Positions 35,213 to 43,613 of a DNA stretch of 64,000 nt are shown in pieces. The stretch lies in contig NZ_JARXYJ010000001.1 of the NCBI RefSeq assembly GCF_029894425.1, positions 1,860,001 through 1,924,000 of the forward strand. Direction: 5' to 3'. The position numbers were made by a program, and so were the translations under genes. Origin of the DNA: Streptomyces sp. SAI-127 (GTDB taxonomy: Bacteria > Actinomycetota > Actinomycetes > Streptomycetales > Streptomycetaceae). The first letter of the stretch is position 1; each line of letters begins with the position of its first letter. The notes beneath the pieces are model-generated. The model had not been told where the DNA came from. It saw nothing but the letters and a program-made list of their open reading frames with translations, and did no database searches.

Positions 35213-36349
35213 TCATCTCTTTCGTACGACGACGAAGTCGGCGAGCGCCGTGAACCGGTCCCGTACCCGGTCGGGCATGTCGATGGCGTTCAGCGCCTCG
35301 ATGGCGACGGTGTGCTGACGGCGGGCCTCCGCCGCGGTCCACTCGCGGCCTCCGGCCTCCTCGATGAGGGCGGCGCGGGCCGCGAACTCCTCCTCGGAGA
35401 AGTTCTCGAAGTCGCTGCTCTTGGCGTCGGCGGCGAGGATCTCGCCGAGCCGCTCGGAGGCGGCACCGCCCGCCGCGAGCGCGGCCACGACCGGCAGGGA
35501 CTTCTTGCGCTGGCGCAGATCGCTCCAGGTCTGCTTGCCGGTGGAGACCGGGTCGCCCCAGATGCCGAGGAGGTCGTCGACGGCCTGGAAGGCGAGGCCG
35601 AGGTGGTAGCCGTACTTCTCCAGGGTGTCGGCGGTGCGGTCGTCCGCGCCGCCGAGCACCGCGCCGATGGAGGAGGCGCAGGCGAGCAGGGCGCCGGTCT
35701 TGTTGCCCTCCATCTCCAGGCACTCCTCGACGCTGACACGGTCGCGGTGCTCGTAGGAGATGTCCTGGGCCTGGCCGTCGATCAGGGCGCGGGTGGCAGT
35801 GGTCAGACGGCGGGTGGCGCGGCCGGCCTCGACCGTGCCGAGCTCGAGCAGGACCTCGTTGGCCAGGGCGAACAGGGCGTCGCCGACCAGGATGGCCTGG
35901 GCGGGGCCGTGCACCTTCCACACGGTGTCGCGGTGGCGGCGCTGCTCGTCGCCGTCCATCAGGTCGTCGTGCAGCAGGGAGAAGTTGTGGACCAGTTCGA
36001 CGGCGACGGCGCCGGGGATGCCGGTCTCGGGCGGGGCGCCGGTGACCTCGGCCGAGAGCACCGCGAGGGCGGGACGCACGGCCTTGCCGCCGTCCCCGTC
36101 CGCCGGGTTGCCCTGAGCGTCGATCCAGCCGAAGTGGTAGGCGGAAACGGTGTCCATCGGGGGTGCCAGGCGGTCGACGGCCGCCTTCAGCTCCGGTGTC
36201 GCCAGGGTCCGGCCGCGCTCGAGGAGCGCGGTCACGTCCACCGCGGTCCTCGCAGCGTCCGTCTCTGCCGGGGGCACAGTGGGCACAGTCTCTCCTCTTG
36301 TTGCGGTACCGGAGGTGCTGGGGCCTGACGCGCCGTGCTGATCGAGCAT
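35213..36349 (-). CDS. Polyprenyl (farnesyl/geranylgeranyl-type) diphosphate synthase
   Basis: A 378-aa trans-isoprenyl diphosphate synthase. The first aspartate-rich motif is LLHDDLMDGDEQRRH and the second QAVDDLLGIWGD. In this context it should make farnesyl diphosphate for HpnCDE; the chain length cannot be fixed from sequence. A GTG at 36352 adjoins the ATG at 36349, which overlaps the hpnE stop (TGATG). The first 45 residues before the domain are low-complexity. Confidence 0.92.
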   Translation of the reverse strand: MLDQHGASGPSTSGTATRGETVPTVPPAETDAARTAVDVTALLERGRTLATPELKAAVDRLAPPMDTVSAYHFGWIDAQGNPADGDGGKAVRPALAVLSAEVTGAPPETGIPGAVAVELVHNFSLLHDDLMDGDEQRRHRDTVWKVHGPAQAILVGDALFALANEVLLELGTVEAGRATRRLTTATRALIDGQAQDISYEHRDRVSVEECLEMEGNKTGALLACASSIGAVLGGADDRTADTLEKYGYHLGLAFQAVDDLLGIWGDPVSTGKQTWSDLRQRKKSLPVVAALAAGGAASERLGEILAADAKSSDFENFSEEEFAARAALIEEAGGREWTAAEARRQHTVAIEALNAIDMPDRVRDRFTALADFVVVRKR

Positions 36350-37743
36350 CACGCGGCCTCCTCGAACTCGAAGAGGCGGGCGGGGCGGGGCCGGCCCAGG
36401 GCGGCGAGGGCGGCGTCCGCCGCACTCACACCGCTGCGGACCGCACTCTCCATCGTCGCGGGCCACCCTGTGGCGGTCCACGCGCCGGCCAGGTAGAGGC
36501 CGGGGGCTTTCGTACGGGCGCCGGGCCGCAGCCGTCCGACGCCGGGGGCCGGAGCGAACGTCGCCGTGCGCTCCCGGGTCACGAAGAAGTCCCTCACCTC
36601 GGCGCCGCGCGCGAGCGGAAGCAGCCGCTCCAGCTCGGGCAGATAGCGCTCGCGCAGCGCGGCCACCGGCTCGTCGATCTCGTCGTGCGCGGCCGACTGG
36701 GACAGGGCGAGGTACTGGCCCTCGCGCAGCCCGGAGGCGTCGGTGCGGTCGAAGACCCACTGCACCGGGGTGCCGAGGGCCGCGAAGAACGGCTTGTCGA
36801 GCACCTTGCGGTCGTAGACGACATGGACGTTGAGGATCGGCGCGGTGCCGATCTCCCGAAGTTTTTCCGGGGCGTCCAGCGCACCCTCCGGCAGCAGGTC
36901 ACACGCCTCGCTCTGGGCGACGGCGAGGACCACCGCGTCGGCGCGGAGCGTCTCCCCGGGAACCTGAACGCTCCAAGTGCCGTTCTCGTCAGTAGAGATG
37001 GAGGTGACGCGTGTACGGACCTCGGTACGCACGCCCGCGGACTCGAGCGCCTTGCGGGCGAGCCGGTCATGCAGTTCACCCAGCGGGACGTGCGCCCAGC
37101 CGATGTCGGCCGCGCCCGGGTCGGACAGCAGACCGGTCTTGAACACCATCGCGGCGAGCCCCAGCGAGGCGTCGCCCGCGACCGCGTTGAGGGTGGCGAC
37201 CCCGACCAGGTCCCACAGGGCCTCGACGGCACGCGCCGACTGACCGTGCGCGGTCAGCCAGCTGCCGAAGTCCTGTGCGTCCAGGCTCGGATCGGCGAGG
37301 TCGAGCCCCTTGAGCGCGAGCGCGGCGCGCCCCACCCTGGCCCGCTCGGCGAGCGAGAGATGCGGATAGGTCGCGAGGCTGCGCCCCAGATGCAGGGGCA
37401 CCGGCAGCGCGTCGCGCCGCAGTCTGCCGAGCCGTCGGCCCTCGGGCCGGGCCACGTCGAGCACGGGCACGTCGAGGCGATCCTGCAGCGGCGCCAGCGC
37501 CGTTCCCTCGATGCGGTCGAGGAACCAGCGGTAGGCGGTGCAGCAGCGCAGGTAGACGTGCTGTCCGTTGTCGACGGTCAGTTCGCCGCGCTGGAAGGAG
37601 AAGGCGAGTCCGCCCAGGCGTGGTCTGCCTTCGAGCAGGGTGACACGCACCCCGGCGTCGGCGAGCGCGAGCGCGGTGGTGATACCGGCGAGCCCACCGC
37701 CGATCACGACGGCGTCCCGCCCGGACTGCTGCCCGTCGGTCAT
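36349..37743 (-). CDS. hpnE: Hydroxysqualene dehydroxylase
   Basis: A 464-aa FAD-dependent protein of the phytoene desaturase-like family. HpnE reduces hydroxysqualene to squalene, the third step of the HpnCDE route. The FAD motif is VVIGGGLAGITTALALADAG with RPRLGGLAFSF following, and the C-terminal FAD site is GLYLAGAWTATGWPATMESA. I chose the ATG at 37743 (GGAGG 7 nt upstream), which starts at the dinucleotide fold. It lies 136 nt after hpnD. Confidence 0.93.
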   Translation of the reverse strand: MTDGQQSGRDAVVIGGGLAGITTALALADAGVRVTLLEGRPRLGGLAFSFQRGELTVDNGQHVYLRCCTAYRWFLDRIEGTALAPLQDRLDVPVLDVARPEGRRLGRLRRDALPVPLHLGRSLATYPHLSLAERARVGRAALALKGLDLADPSLDAQDFGSWLTAHGQSARAVEALWDLVGVATLNAVAGDASLGLAAMVFKTGLLSDPGAADIGWAHVPLGELHDRLARKALESAGVRTEVRTRVTSISTDENGTWSVQVPGETLRADAVVLAVAQSEACDLLPEGALDAPEKLREIGTAPILNVHVVYDRKVLDKPFFAALGTPVQWVFDRTDASGLREGQYLALSQSAAHDEIDEPVAALRERYLPELERLLPLARGAEVRDFFVTRERTATFAPAPGVGRLRPGARTKAPGLYLAGAWTATGWPATMESAVRSGVSAADAALAALGRPRPARLFEFEEAA

Positions 37744-37879
37744 CGCACACCCTCCCCTGCGCGGACGCCGTGGTGCTTGAACGATGCACGGCCGGCCGTT
37801 GCAGTCAGGGACGCCGTCCTCGAGCGGAGGGTTGCGTGCCACTTTTCTCCGATGGCATCACCTTGGACCGAATTGTCCA

Positions 37880-38830
37880 TCAGGCGCGCCTCCTGACGGA
37901 CTGCCGCGTCACATGCCGTGCGTCCAGGCCGGACAGGCCGCGGACGGCGACGTACGCCTTCTCGCGTCCGGGCAGCGAGACCCGGCCGCGCAGCACCGCC
38001 TCGGGGTCGCGCTCGATGCGGTCGAGCAGGCGGCGGTAGATGCCGGCCATGGCGGCCACACAGGCGCCGCTGCGCCGGTCGAGCATGGGGAGCAGCCGGT
38101 AGCCCTCGGCGAAAAGGGTGCGGGCCCGTCGCACTTCGAAGTGCACGAGGCCCGCGAAATCGGCGCCCTCCGGTGGTTTCGGTCCCTTGAAGCCGGCCGA
38201 GCAGCCGAACTTCGCGAGGTCGTCGGCGGGCAGATAGATGCGTCCGCCCTCGGCGTCCTCGCGGACGTCTCTGAGGATGTTGGTGAGCTGGAGCGCAAGA
38301 CCGAGCGTGTCGGCATACTCCGGCGCGCGTTCGGCGGCGCGCGCCCCGGGTTCGGTGCCGAACACACCGAGCGAGAGCCGTCCGATGGCGCCCGCCACAC
38401 AGCGGCAGTACACCTTCAGGTCGTCCCAGGTCTCGTAGGTCTCGCCGCGTACGTCCATCAGGACGCCGTCGATCAGCTCGTCCAGGCCGCCCAGCGGGAT
38501 CGGGAAGGTCTTCGCGGCATGGGCGAGGGCGACGGCCACCGGATCGGTGTCGTCCTCGTCGACCGAGCCCTCCCGCACCCGGGTCAGCATCGCCCGCGTG
38601 TCCTCGAGTCTCGCTGCCTTGACGTCGTCCGCCAGCGCGCCGTCGCCGATGTCGTCGACGCGCCGTGAGAACGCGTAGAGCGCCGACATCGCACGCCGCT
38701 TCGATGTCGGCAGCAGCCTGATGCCGTACGCGAAGTTGCGCGCCTGCTGTCCGGTCACGGTCTCGCAGTAGCTGTAGGCGGCGAGTACCGGTGCGGACAC
38801 ATGCGGTGGTGACTCCACGGTCCGGATCAC
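37880..38830 (-). CDS. hpnD: Presqualene diphosphate synthase
   Basis: A 316-aa trans-isoprenyl diphosphate synthase of the squalene/phytoene synthase family that condenses two FPP to presqualene diphosphate. Aspartate-rich motifs are FSRRVDDIGDG and LQLTNILRDVREDAEGGRIYLP (the second covers about residues 180-201). Phytoene synthase activity is the main alternative, but hpnC, hpnE and shc next to it argue for the squalene route. Its start overlaps the hpnC stop by 4 nt. Confidence 0.93.
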   Translation of the reverse strand: MIRTVESPPHVSAPVLAAYSYCETVTGQQARNFAYGIRLLPTSKRRAMSALYAFSRRVDDIGDGALADDVKAARLEDTRAMLTRVREGSVDEDDTDPVAVALAHAAKTFPIPLGGLDELIDGVLMDVRGETYETWDDLKVYCRCVAGAIGRLSLGVFGTEPGARAAERAPEYADTLGLALQLTNILRDVREDAEGGRIYLPADDLAKFGCSAGFKGPKPPEGADFAGLVHFEVRRARTLFAEGYRLLPMLDRRSGACVAAMAGIYRRLLDRIERDPEAVLRGRVSLPGREKAYVAVRGLSGLDARHVTRQSVRRRA

Positions 38831-39729
38831 CCCTCTCCTCGCAGAGTGACGCCCACCTCGCGCAGCAGCTGGAGCTTGCCGGGCTTGGGCGGGCCGGGAA
38901 GTACGTCGTGTTCTGCGGCGGCGATCGCGCGGAGCGCCGCCCTTCCCCCCGCCACGAACCCTGCGAGCAGCAGCTTCAGTCTGCCGTGGACGCTACCCAC
39001 CAGGGGGGCGCCTTCATTCAGGAGTTCGCGGGCGCGTTGTGCTTCGTATGCAACCAGAGCGCGCACCGATGCGCTCGCGGTTTTCGCGGCGAGATCCGCT
39101 TCCTGGACGTGAAAGCGCTTCATGTCCTCGGCGGGCAGATAGATCCGGTCGCGGCCGAGGTCCTCGGCGACGTCCTGGAGGTGTTCGACGATCTGGAGAG
39201 CCGTGCAGATCGCGTCCGAGAGACGGATCCGCTCGGGGGTCGAGGTGCCGGTGACGGCGAGCACGAGACGGCCGACGGGGTTGGCGGACAGCTCGCAGTA
39301 GGCGAGCAGGTCGTCGTAGGTCTCGTAGCGGGTGACGAGCTGGTCCTGGCGGTTGGCGGCGATCAGGCCGAGGAAGGGCTCGGGGGTGAGCGAGCGGCGG
39401 CGGACCGTGGTCTGGAGGCGGCGCAGCAGGGGGTGGGCCGGGGTTCCGTGGAAGACCCGGTCCAGGTCGGCCTCGAAGGCGTCCAGGAGGAGCAACCGGT
39501 CCGCGGCCTCCGCGGGCGACACGCCGAGCAGCCTGGCGTCGGCTCCGCCGGGGGCCAGATCACCGTCGCCGATGTCGTCGACGAGCCGGGCGAAGCCGTA
39601 GACCGCGATGAGATCGGTGCGCCAGTCCTTGGGCAGGAAGAACGGAGCCACGGGGAAGTTCTCCCCCGCGGCCTTGTCGAGCGTGCCGCGCTCCGGATCG
39701 CCGGCGCGCGCCGTACCGGTTCCCGTCAC
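38827..39729 (-). CDS. hpnC: Squalene/hydroxysqualene synthase HpnC
   Basis: A 300-aa protein paralogous to HpnD. HpnC converts presqualene diphosphate to hydroxysqualene. The two aspartate motifs are RLVDDIGDGDL and IVEHLQDVAEDLGRDRIYLP. It is the first gene of the operon; the start is a GTG or equivalent at 39729 and 388 bp separate it from the upstream ABC ATPase gene. The order hpnC-hpnD-hpnE supports the three-step route from FPP. Confidence 0.93.
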   Translation of the reverse strand: MTGTGTARAGDPERGTLDKAAGENFPVAPFFLPKDWRTDLIAVYGFARLVDDIGDGDLAPGGADARLLGVSPAEAADRLLLLDAFEADLDRVFHGTPAHPLLRRLQTTVRRRSLTPEPFLGLIAANRQDQLVTRYETYDDLLAYCELSANPVGRLVLAVTGTSTPERIRLSDAICTALQIVEHLQDVAEDLGRDRIYLPAEDMKRFHVQEADLAAKTASASVRALVAYEAQRARELLNEGAPLVGSVHGRLKLLLAGFVAGGRAALRAIAAAEHDVLPGPPKPGKLQLLREVGVTLRGEG

Positions 39730-39904
39730 CGCTCACTGCCCGGGGCAGGGACGGCACGAGCTGGGCGGAGCTGGGGATCTTCGGTCGCCATTGCCGTCAC
39801 ATCTCCCGTTCTACACCGCAGACCCAATACAGACTATTTCGGACACGCCGCCCGGCCGTCCGCGCGGCGCCCCAGTGATCGGGTGTCGCGCATTATCGCC
39901 CCAC

Positions 39905-39951
39905 TTGCCGCGATTAGGCACCCGTACAGCTTACGTTGTACAACGCGGCAA
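39905..39951. promoter_or_regulatory. Inverted repeats upstream of hpnC
   Basis: Arms TTGCCGCG and CGCGGCAA are 31 bp apart and the inner palindrome CGTTGTACAACG overlaps the right arm. They are 176-222 bp upstream of the hpnC start, so they could bind a regulator or form an RNA structure in the leader. Confidence 0.4.
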
Positions 39952-40045
39952 GGATCGTCGGGGTGTCCTGCACATCACAACAACACACCGATTGGCCCCA
40001 AGATTCCTAAGGGGGCCCGAAGTTGACGTTTCCTTTGCAGACGCG

Positions 40046-40076
40046 GGGCCCCGCCGGAACAGTTCCGGCGGGGCCC
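40046..40076. terminator. Intrinsic terminator of the surface-polymer operon
   Basis: A perfect 15-bp GC-rich inverted repeat (GGGCCCCGCCGGAAC and its complement) around a single central base lies 40 nt beyond the ABC ATPase stop. It should separate that operon from the hopanoid genes. Confidence 0.85.
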
Positions 40077-40116
40077 GGTCAAGCGGAGCGGCCCTGTTCG
40101 TCCGCGGCGCAGTGGA

Positions 40117-40932
40117 CTACTTGCCCGTGAACTTCTCGTACTCCTTGATGACCTCGTCGGTCGGGCCGTCCATGCGCAGCTCGCCGCGTTCCAGCCACAG
40201 GACGCGGTTGCAGGTGTCACGGATCGACTTGTTGTTGTGACTGACGAGAAACACCGTGCCCGCGGTCTCGCGCAGTTCGCGGATGCGGGCCTCGGAGCGC
40301 TTCTGGAAGGAGCGGTCGCCGGTGGCCAGGGCCTCGTCGATCATGAGAACGTCGTGGTCCTTGGCGGCGGCGATGGAGAAGCGCAGGCGGGCCGCCATGC
40401 CGGAGGAGTACGTGCGCATCGGAAGGGTGATGAAGTCACCCTTCTCGTTGATCCCGGAGAAGTCGACGATCTCCTGGTAGCGCTCCCTGACCTGCTCCCG
40501 GGTCATGCCCATGGCGAGCCCGCCCAGGATGACGTTCCGCTCGCCGGTGAGGTCGTTCATCAGGGCCGCGTTGACGCCGAGCAGGGAGGGCTGGCCGTGG
40601 GTGTAGACGCGGCCACTCTCAGCGGGCAGCAGACCCGCGATGGCACGCAGCAGGGTCGACTTGCCGGAGCCGTTGGAACCGATCAGGCCGATCGCCTCGC
40701 CCTTGTAGGCGACGAAGGAGACGCCCTTGACGGCGTGCACCCTGCGCACGCCCCGCGCCGACTCGTCGGAGCCTCGCTTGAGGATGCGGCTGAGCGCGGC
40801 GGTCGCGCTGCCCTTGCCGGTCTTGGCCCCGTTGACGCGGTAGACGATGTGCAGCTCGTCCGCGATGACGGTGGGGGTGTGCTCGTCCGCGGTGGCGGTG
40901 GGGGCGTGCTCGTTTCTGATGTCCTCAGCCAC
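40117..40932 (-). CDS. Polysaccharide/teichoic-acid-type ABC exporter, ATPase
   Basis: A 271-aa ABC ATPase of the TagH/Wzt group. Walker A is GSNGSGKST at about residues 85-93, the signature region reads TYSSGMAARLRFSIA (typical of polymer exporters rather than LSGGQ), and Walker B is VLMIDEALATGD. The N-terminus has a 55-residue extension. The GTG start lies inside the permease stop region (8-nt overlap). It powers export of the polymer or lipid-linked product made by this operon. Confidence 0.92.
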   Translation of the reverse strand: MAEDIRNEHAPTATADEHTPTVIADELHIVYRVNGAKTGKGSATAALSRILKRGSDESARGVRRVHAVKGVSFVAYKGEAIGLIGSNGSGKSTLLRAIAGLLPAESGRVYTHGQPSLLGVNAALMNDLTGERNVILGGLAMGMTREQVRERYQEIVDFSGINEKGDFITLPMRTYSSGMAARLRFSIAAAKDHDVLMIDEALATGDRSFQKRSEARIRELRETAGTVFLVSHNNKSIRDTCNRVLWLERGELRMDGPTDEVIKEYEKFTGK

Positions 40933-41854
40933 GGCCGTACCTTTCCTCCGCCTTCCAGAAGTACACGAAACCGCCGAGCGCGAAGAGCGCGGCCCAGCCG
41001 CCCGCGGCCGCCCAGACGTGGTCGGGCAGGTTCTCGGCGCCGTACTCGTCGATCAGGGCGAAGCGCATCAGGTCCATGTAGATGGCCGCCGGGTTCCACT
41101 GGAGCACCGTGGCGACCCACTGCGGCTTGTCGGCCAGCATGATCGGGATCGAGAACATCACGCCGGACGCGTACATCCAGGTACGCATCACGAACGGCAT
41201 GAGCTGCGCCAGGTCGGGGGTCTTGGCACCGGCGCGGGCCATGATCAGCGCCAGGCCGGTGTTGAACATGAACTGAAGGATCAGCACCGGGACGATCAGC
41301 GCCCAGGACAGGTCCGGATAGTGGCCGAAGCCGACCGTCACGGCGAACAGCACGACCATCGAGAACAGCAGCTGCTGGAGCTGCTGGAGCGCGAAGGAGA
41401 TCGGCAGGGAGGCACGCGGGAAGTGCAGCGCGCGGACCAGGCCGAGATTGCCGGAGATGGCGCGGACGCCCGCCATCACGGAGCTCTGCGTGAAGGTGAA
41501 CACGAAGACGCCCGTGACCAGGAACGGGATGTACACGTCCTTCGACATGCCCCGGCTGGCGTTCAGGATGACGCCGAAGATGAAGAAGTACACGGCCGCG
41601 TTCAGCAGCGGCGTCGCCACCTGCCACAGCTGGCCGAGCTTGGCCTGGCTGTACTGGGCGGTCAGCTTCGCCCGCGAGAACGCGAGGATGAAGTGGCGCC
41701 GGTCCCAGAGCTGGCGGACGTAGTCGACGAGTGAGGGCCTGGCGCCGCTCACGGTCAGGCCGTTCCGGGCGGCGAGCTGTGCCGCCGTCAGGCCTTCGTC
41801 GGGCGACGCGGGCGCGCTCACCGCGACCGTGCCGTCGTGCGTTGTCTCACTCAC
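40925..41854 (-). CDS. Polysaccharide/teichoic-acid-type ABC exporter, permease
   Basis: A 309-aa ABC-2 permease with about six membrane segments, in the TagG/Wzm family. The family segment LTAQYSQAKLGQLWQVATPL precedes TM1 (AAVYFFIFGVIL), and RMSKDVYIPFLVTGVF-like sequence follows. I chose the GTG at 41854; its ribosome site (GAGGA) is rather far, about 13 nt. It overlaps the ATPase gene by 8 nt and lies 98 nt after the GT2 gene. Confidence 0.9.
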   Translation of the reverse strand: MSETTHDGTVAVSAPASPDEGLTAAQLAARNGLTVSGARPSLVDYVRQLWDRRHFILAFSRAKLTAQYSQAKLGQLWQVATPLLNAAVYFFIFGVILNASRGMSKDVYIPFLVTGVFVFTFTQSSVMAGVRAISGNLGLVRALHFPRASLPISFALQQLQQLLFSMVVLFAVTVGFGHYPDLSWALIVPVLILQFMFNTGLALIMARAGAKTPDLAQLMPFVMRTWMYASGVMFSIPIMLADKPQWVATVLQWNPAAIYMDLMRFALIDEYGAENLPDHVWAAAGGWAALFALGGFVYFWKAEERYGRG

Positions 41855-41952
41855 TGATGGATAGCTTTCCTCTTCGGGATGCGCGGCCTGTGGGGGGCTG
41901 GGCATGAGCGTGGGGCCGCGGTGCGGCCCGGTGGCTCTCAGGAACGAGCTTG

Positions 41953-42837
41953 TCAGATGACCGGGGGCCGGCCCAGTCGGGTCAGGCGCCAGACGGTACG
42001 CCACTTCATCGGCCTGCGCGGTCCGCACGGCGTGCTCCAGCCCTCCCGGAAGCCGCCGAACCAGGCCTTCAGGGCGGGCCGCGAGGGGCGGCGCAGCAGC
42101 GTGAGGAGCAGCCAGACGCCGAGGTAGACCGGGATCAGCGGCGCGGGCAGGTTGCGGCGGGCGAGCCAGACGCGGTTGCGGGCGACCATGCGGTGGTAGA
42201 CCGCGTGCCGCGAGGGCGCGGTCGTCGGGTGGTACAGCACCATGTCGGACCGGTAGTCGATCATCCAGCCCGCGTCGAGGGCCCGCCATGCGAGGTCGGT
42301 TTCCTCGTGGGCGTAGAAGAACTCGTCCGGGAGGCCGCCGACTTCGGCGAAGACCTGGGTGCGTACCGCGTTGGCGCCGCCGAGGAAGGTGGTGACCCGG
42401 GAGGAGCGCATCGGGTCGGCGGCCCGCAGCCGGGGGACGTGCCGGCGCTGGGTGACCCCGGTGTCGGGGTCGGCGATGCGGAAGCTCACGATGCCGAGCT
42501 TCGGGTCGGCCTCGAAGGCCTGGCGGCACAGTTCGGCGGTGTCGTGGTTCGGGAGGAGGCCGTCGTCGTCGAGGAAGAGCAATATGTCGACGTCGCGGCC
42601 GCTGGGACCGAAGGCCTCGATGCCGACGTTGCGGCCGCCGGGGATGCCGAGGTTCTCCGGCAGCTCGATCGTGCGGACGCCGTCGGGGACGTCGGGGACG
42701 GGCGAGCCGTTGCCGACGACGACCACCTGGACCGGGTCGCCGTCCTGCTTGGCGACCGAGTCGAGCAGGGCGCGCAGCTCCTCGGGGCGGTTGCCCATGG
42801 TGATGATCACCGCGCCGACCTTCATGCCGGTGCTCAC
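41953..42837 (-). CDS. GT2-family glycosyltransferase
   Basis: A 294-aa glycosyltransferase of the GT-A fold, family 2. It starts with VGAVIITMGNRPEELRALL, has the nucleotide-sugar/metal motif LLFLDDDGLLP, and the acceptor-side FFYAHEETDLAWRAL. The C-terminus has an amphipathic region VYLGVWLLLTLLRRPSR that could touch the membrane. The GTG at 42837 overlaps the previous stop (GTGA). It should add a sugar to the operon product; donor and acceptor are unknown. Confidence 0.88.
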   Translation of the reverse strand: MSTGMKVGAVIITMGNRPEELRALLDSVAKQDGDPVQVVVVGNGSPVPDVPDGVRTIELPENLGIPGGRNVGIEAFGPSGRDVDILLFLDDDGLLPNHDTAELCRQAFEADPKLGIVSFRIADPDTGVTQRRHVPRLRAADPMRSSRVTTFLGGANAVRTQVFAEVGGLPDEFFYAHEETDLAWRALDAGWMIDYRSDMVLYHPTTAPSRHAVYHRMVARNRVWLARRNLPAPLIPVYLGVWLLLTLLRRPSRPALKAWFGGFREGWSTPCGPRRPMKWRTVWRLTRLGRPPVI

Positions 42838-43613
42838 TTCAGCCTGCTGGAGGCGAGGATCGACACGAGGTGCAGCAGGGTCTGGAGCAGGGCGATACCG
42901 GCGAGCACCGCGACGCCGAGCCGGGTGAAGAACAGGTCGTCGCGCATCTGGTCCACGATCGCGAGGACCAGGATCAGCAGGGAGGCCTCGATGCCGAGGA
43001 TCAGCCGGTGGAACTTGAACGCGGCGGCGGCCCGGCGGGCCAGTGCCATGCCGGACGTGCGCATCTCGGCGGCCGCCTCCTTGACCGGGGGCAGTCCGCC
43101 CTGGTGGCGGGCGACGCCGACCAGGTCGGTCTCGGCCTTGATCAGGATGGCGCCGAGGGCGGCCAGGGTGCCGAGGAAGGCCCACAGCCAGTCGATACGG
43201 CCGCTGCCGAACAGGTCGGCGGCGCGCAGTCCGAAGCCGACGAGCACGGCGGCGTCGGTGAGGTAGGCGCCGACCCGGTCGAGGTAGACGCCGTTGAGCG
43301 AGTACTGCTTCTTCCAGCGCGCGATCTCGCCGTCGACGCAGTCGAGCAGCAGGTACATCTGGACGCACACCACGCCGAGCACGGCTCCCGGGATCCCCGG
43401 CACCAGGAGGGCCGGGGCCGCGAGGACACCGAAGACGGTCATCAGGTACGTGAGCTGGTTGGGCGTGACCCTGGTGTTCACCAGGTAGCGGTCCACCCGC
43501 AGGGACACCTCACGCATGTAGAGGCGTCCCATCCAGTGCTCACCGCTGCGCCGGTCCTTGACCCCTGCGGGGTGGACGACCGGACGGAGTTCAGCTACCG
43601 ATGGCCTTGACAT
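42834..43613 (-). CDS. CDP-alcohol phosphatidyltransferase family protein
   Basis: A 259-aa integral membrane enzyme that transfers a phosphoalcohol from a CDP-linked donor. The full signature DGX2ARX8GX3DX3D is present as VDGEIARWKKQYSLNGVYLD followed by RVGAY. Four to six membrane segments follow. It overlaps the upstream dehydrogenase-like gene by 23 nt. With the nucleotidyltransferase of this operon it could build a phosphodiester-linked head group or polymer. Confidence 0.88.
   Translation of the reverse strand: MSRPSVAELRPVVHPAGVKDRRSGEHWMGRLYMREVSLRVDRYLVNTRVTPNQLTYLMTVFGVLAAPALLVPGIPGAVLGVVCVQMYLLLDCVDGEIARWKKQYSLNGVYLDRVGAYLTDAAVLVGFGLRAADLFGSGRIDWLWAFLGTLAALGAILIKAETDLVGVARHQGGLPPVKEAAAEMRTSGMALARRAAAAFKFHRLILGIEASLLILVLAIVDQMRDDLFFTRLGVAVLAGIALLQTLLHLVSILASSRLK

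Larger units (their letters stand above)
39730..40116. other. Spacer upstream of the hopanoid operon
   Basis: A 387-bp non-coding stretch with lower GC than its flanks. It holds an inverted repeat TTGCCGCG-N31-CGCGGCAA (39905-39951) enclosing the perfect 12-bp palindrome CGTTGTACAACG (39934-39945), and the terminator at 40046-40076. The hopanoid promoter must lie here, but no convincing -10/-35 pair could be fixed. Confidence 0.6.

Noticed and set aside
37880..39729. hpnC/hpnD as phytoene (carotenoid) synthases
   Set aside because: Adjacent hpnE, squalene-hopene cyclase, hpnG and hpnH fit the squalene-hopanoid route, and no lycopene cyclase or other carotenoid gene is present.
39905..39951. 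The hopanoid leader repeat as a third copy of the XRE-cupin operator
   Set aside because: It shares TTGCC and GGCAA halves, but the internal spacing differs from the 15-bp palindromes, so the match is too weak to claim.
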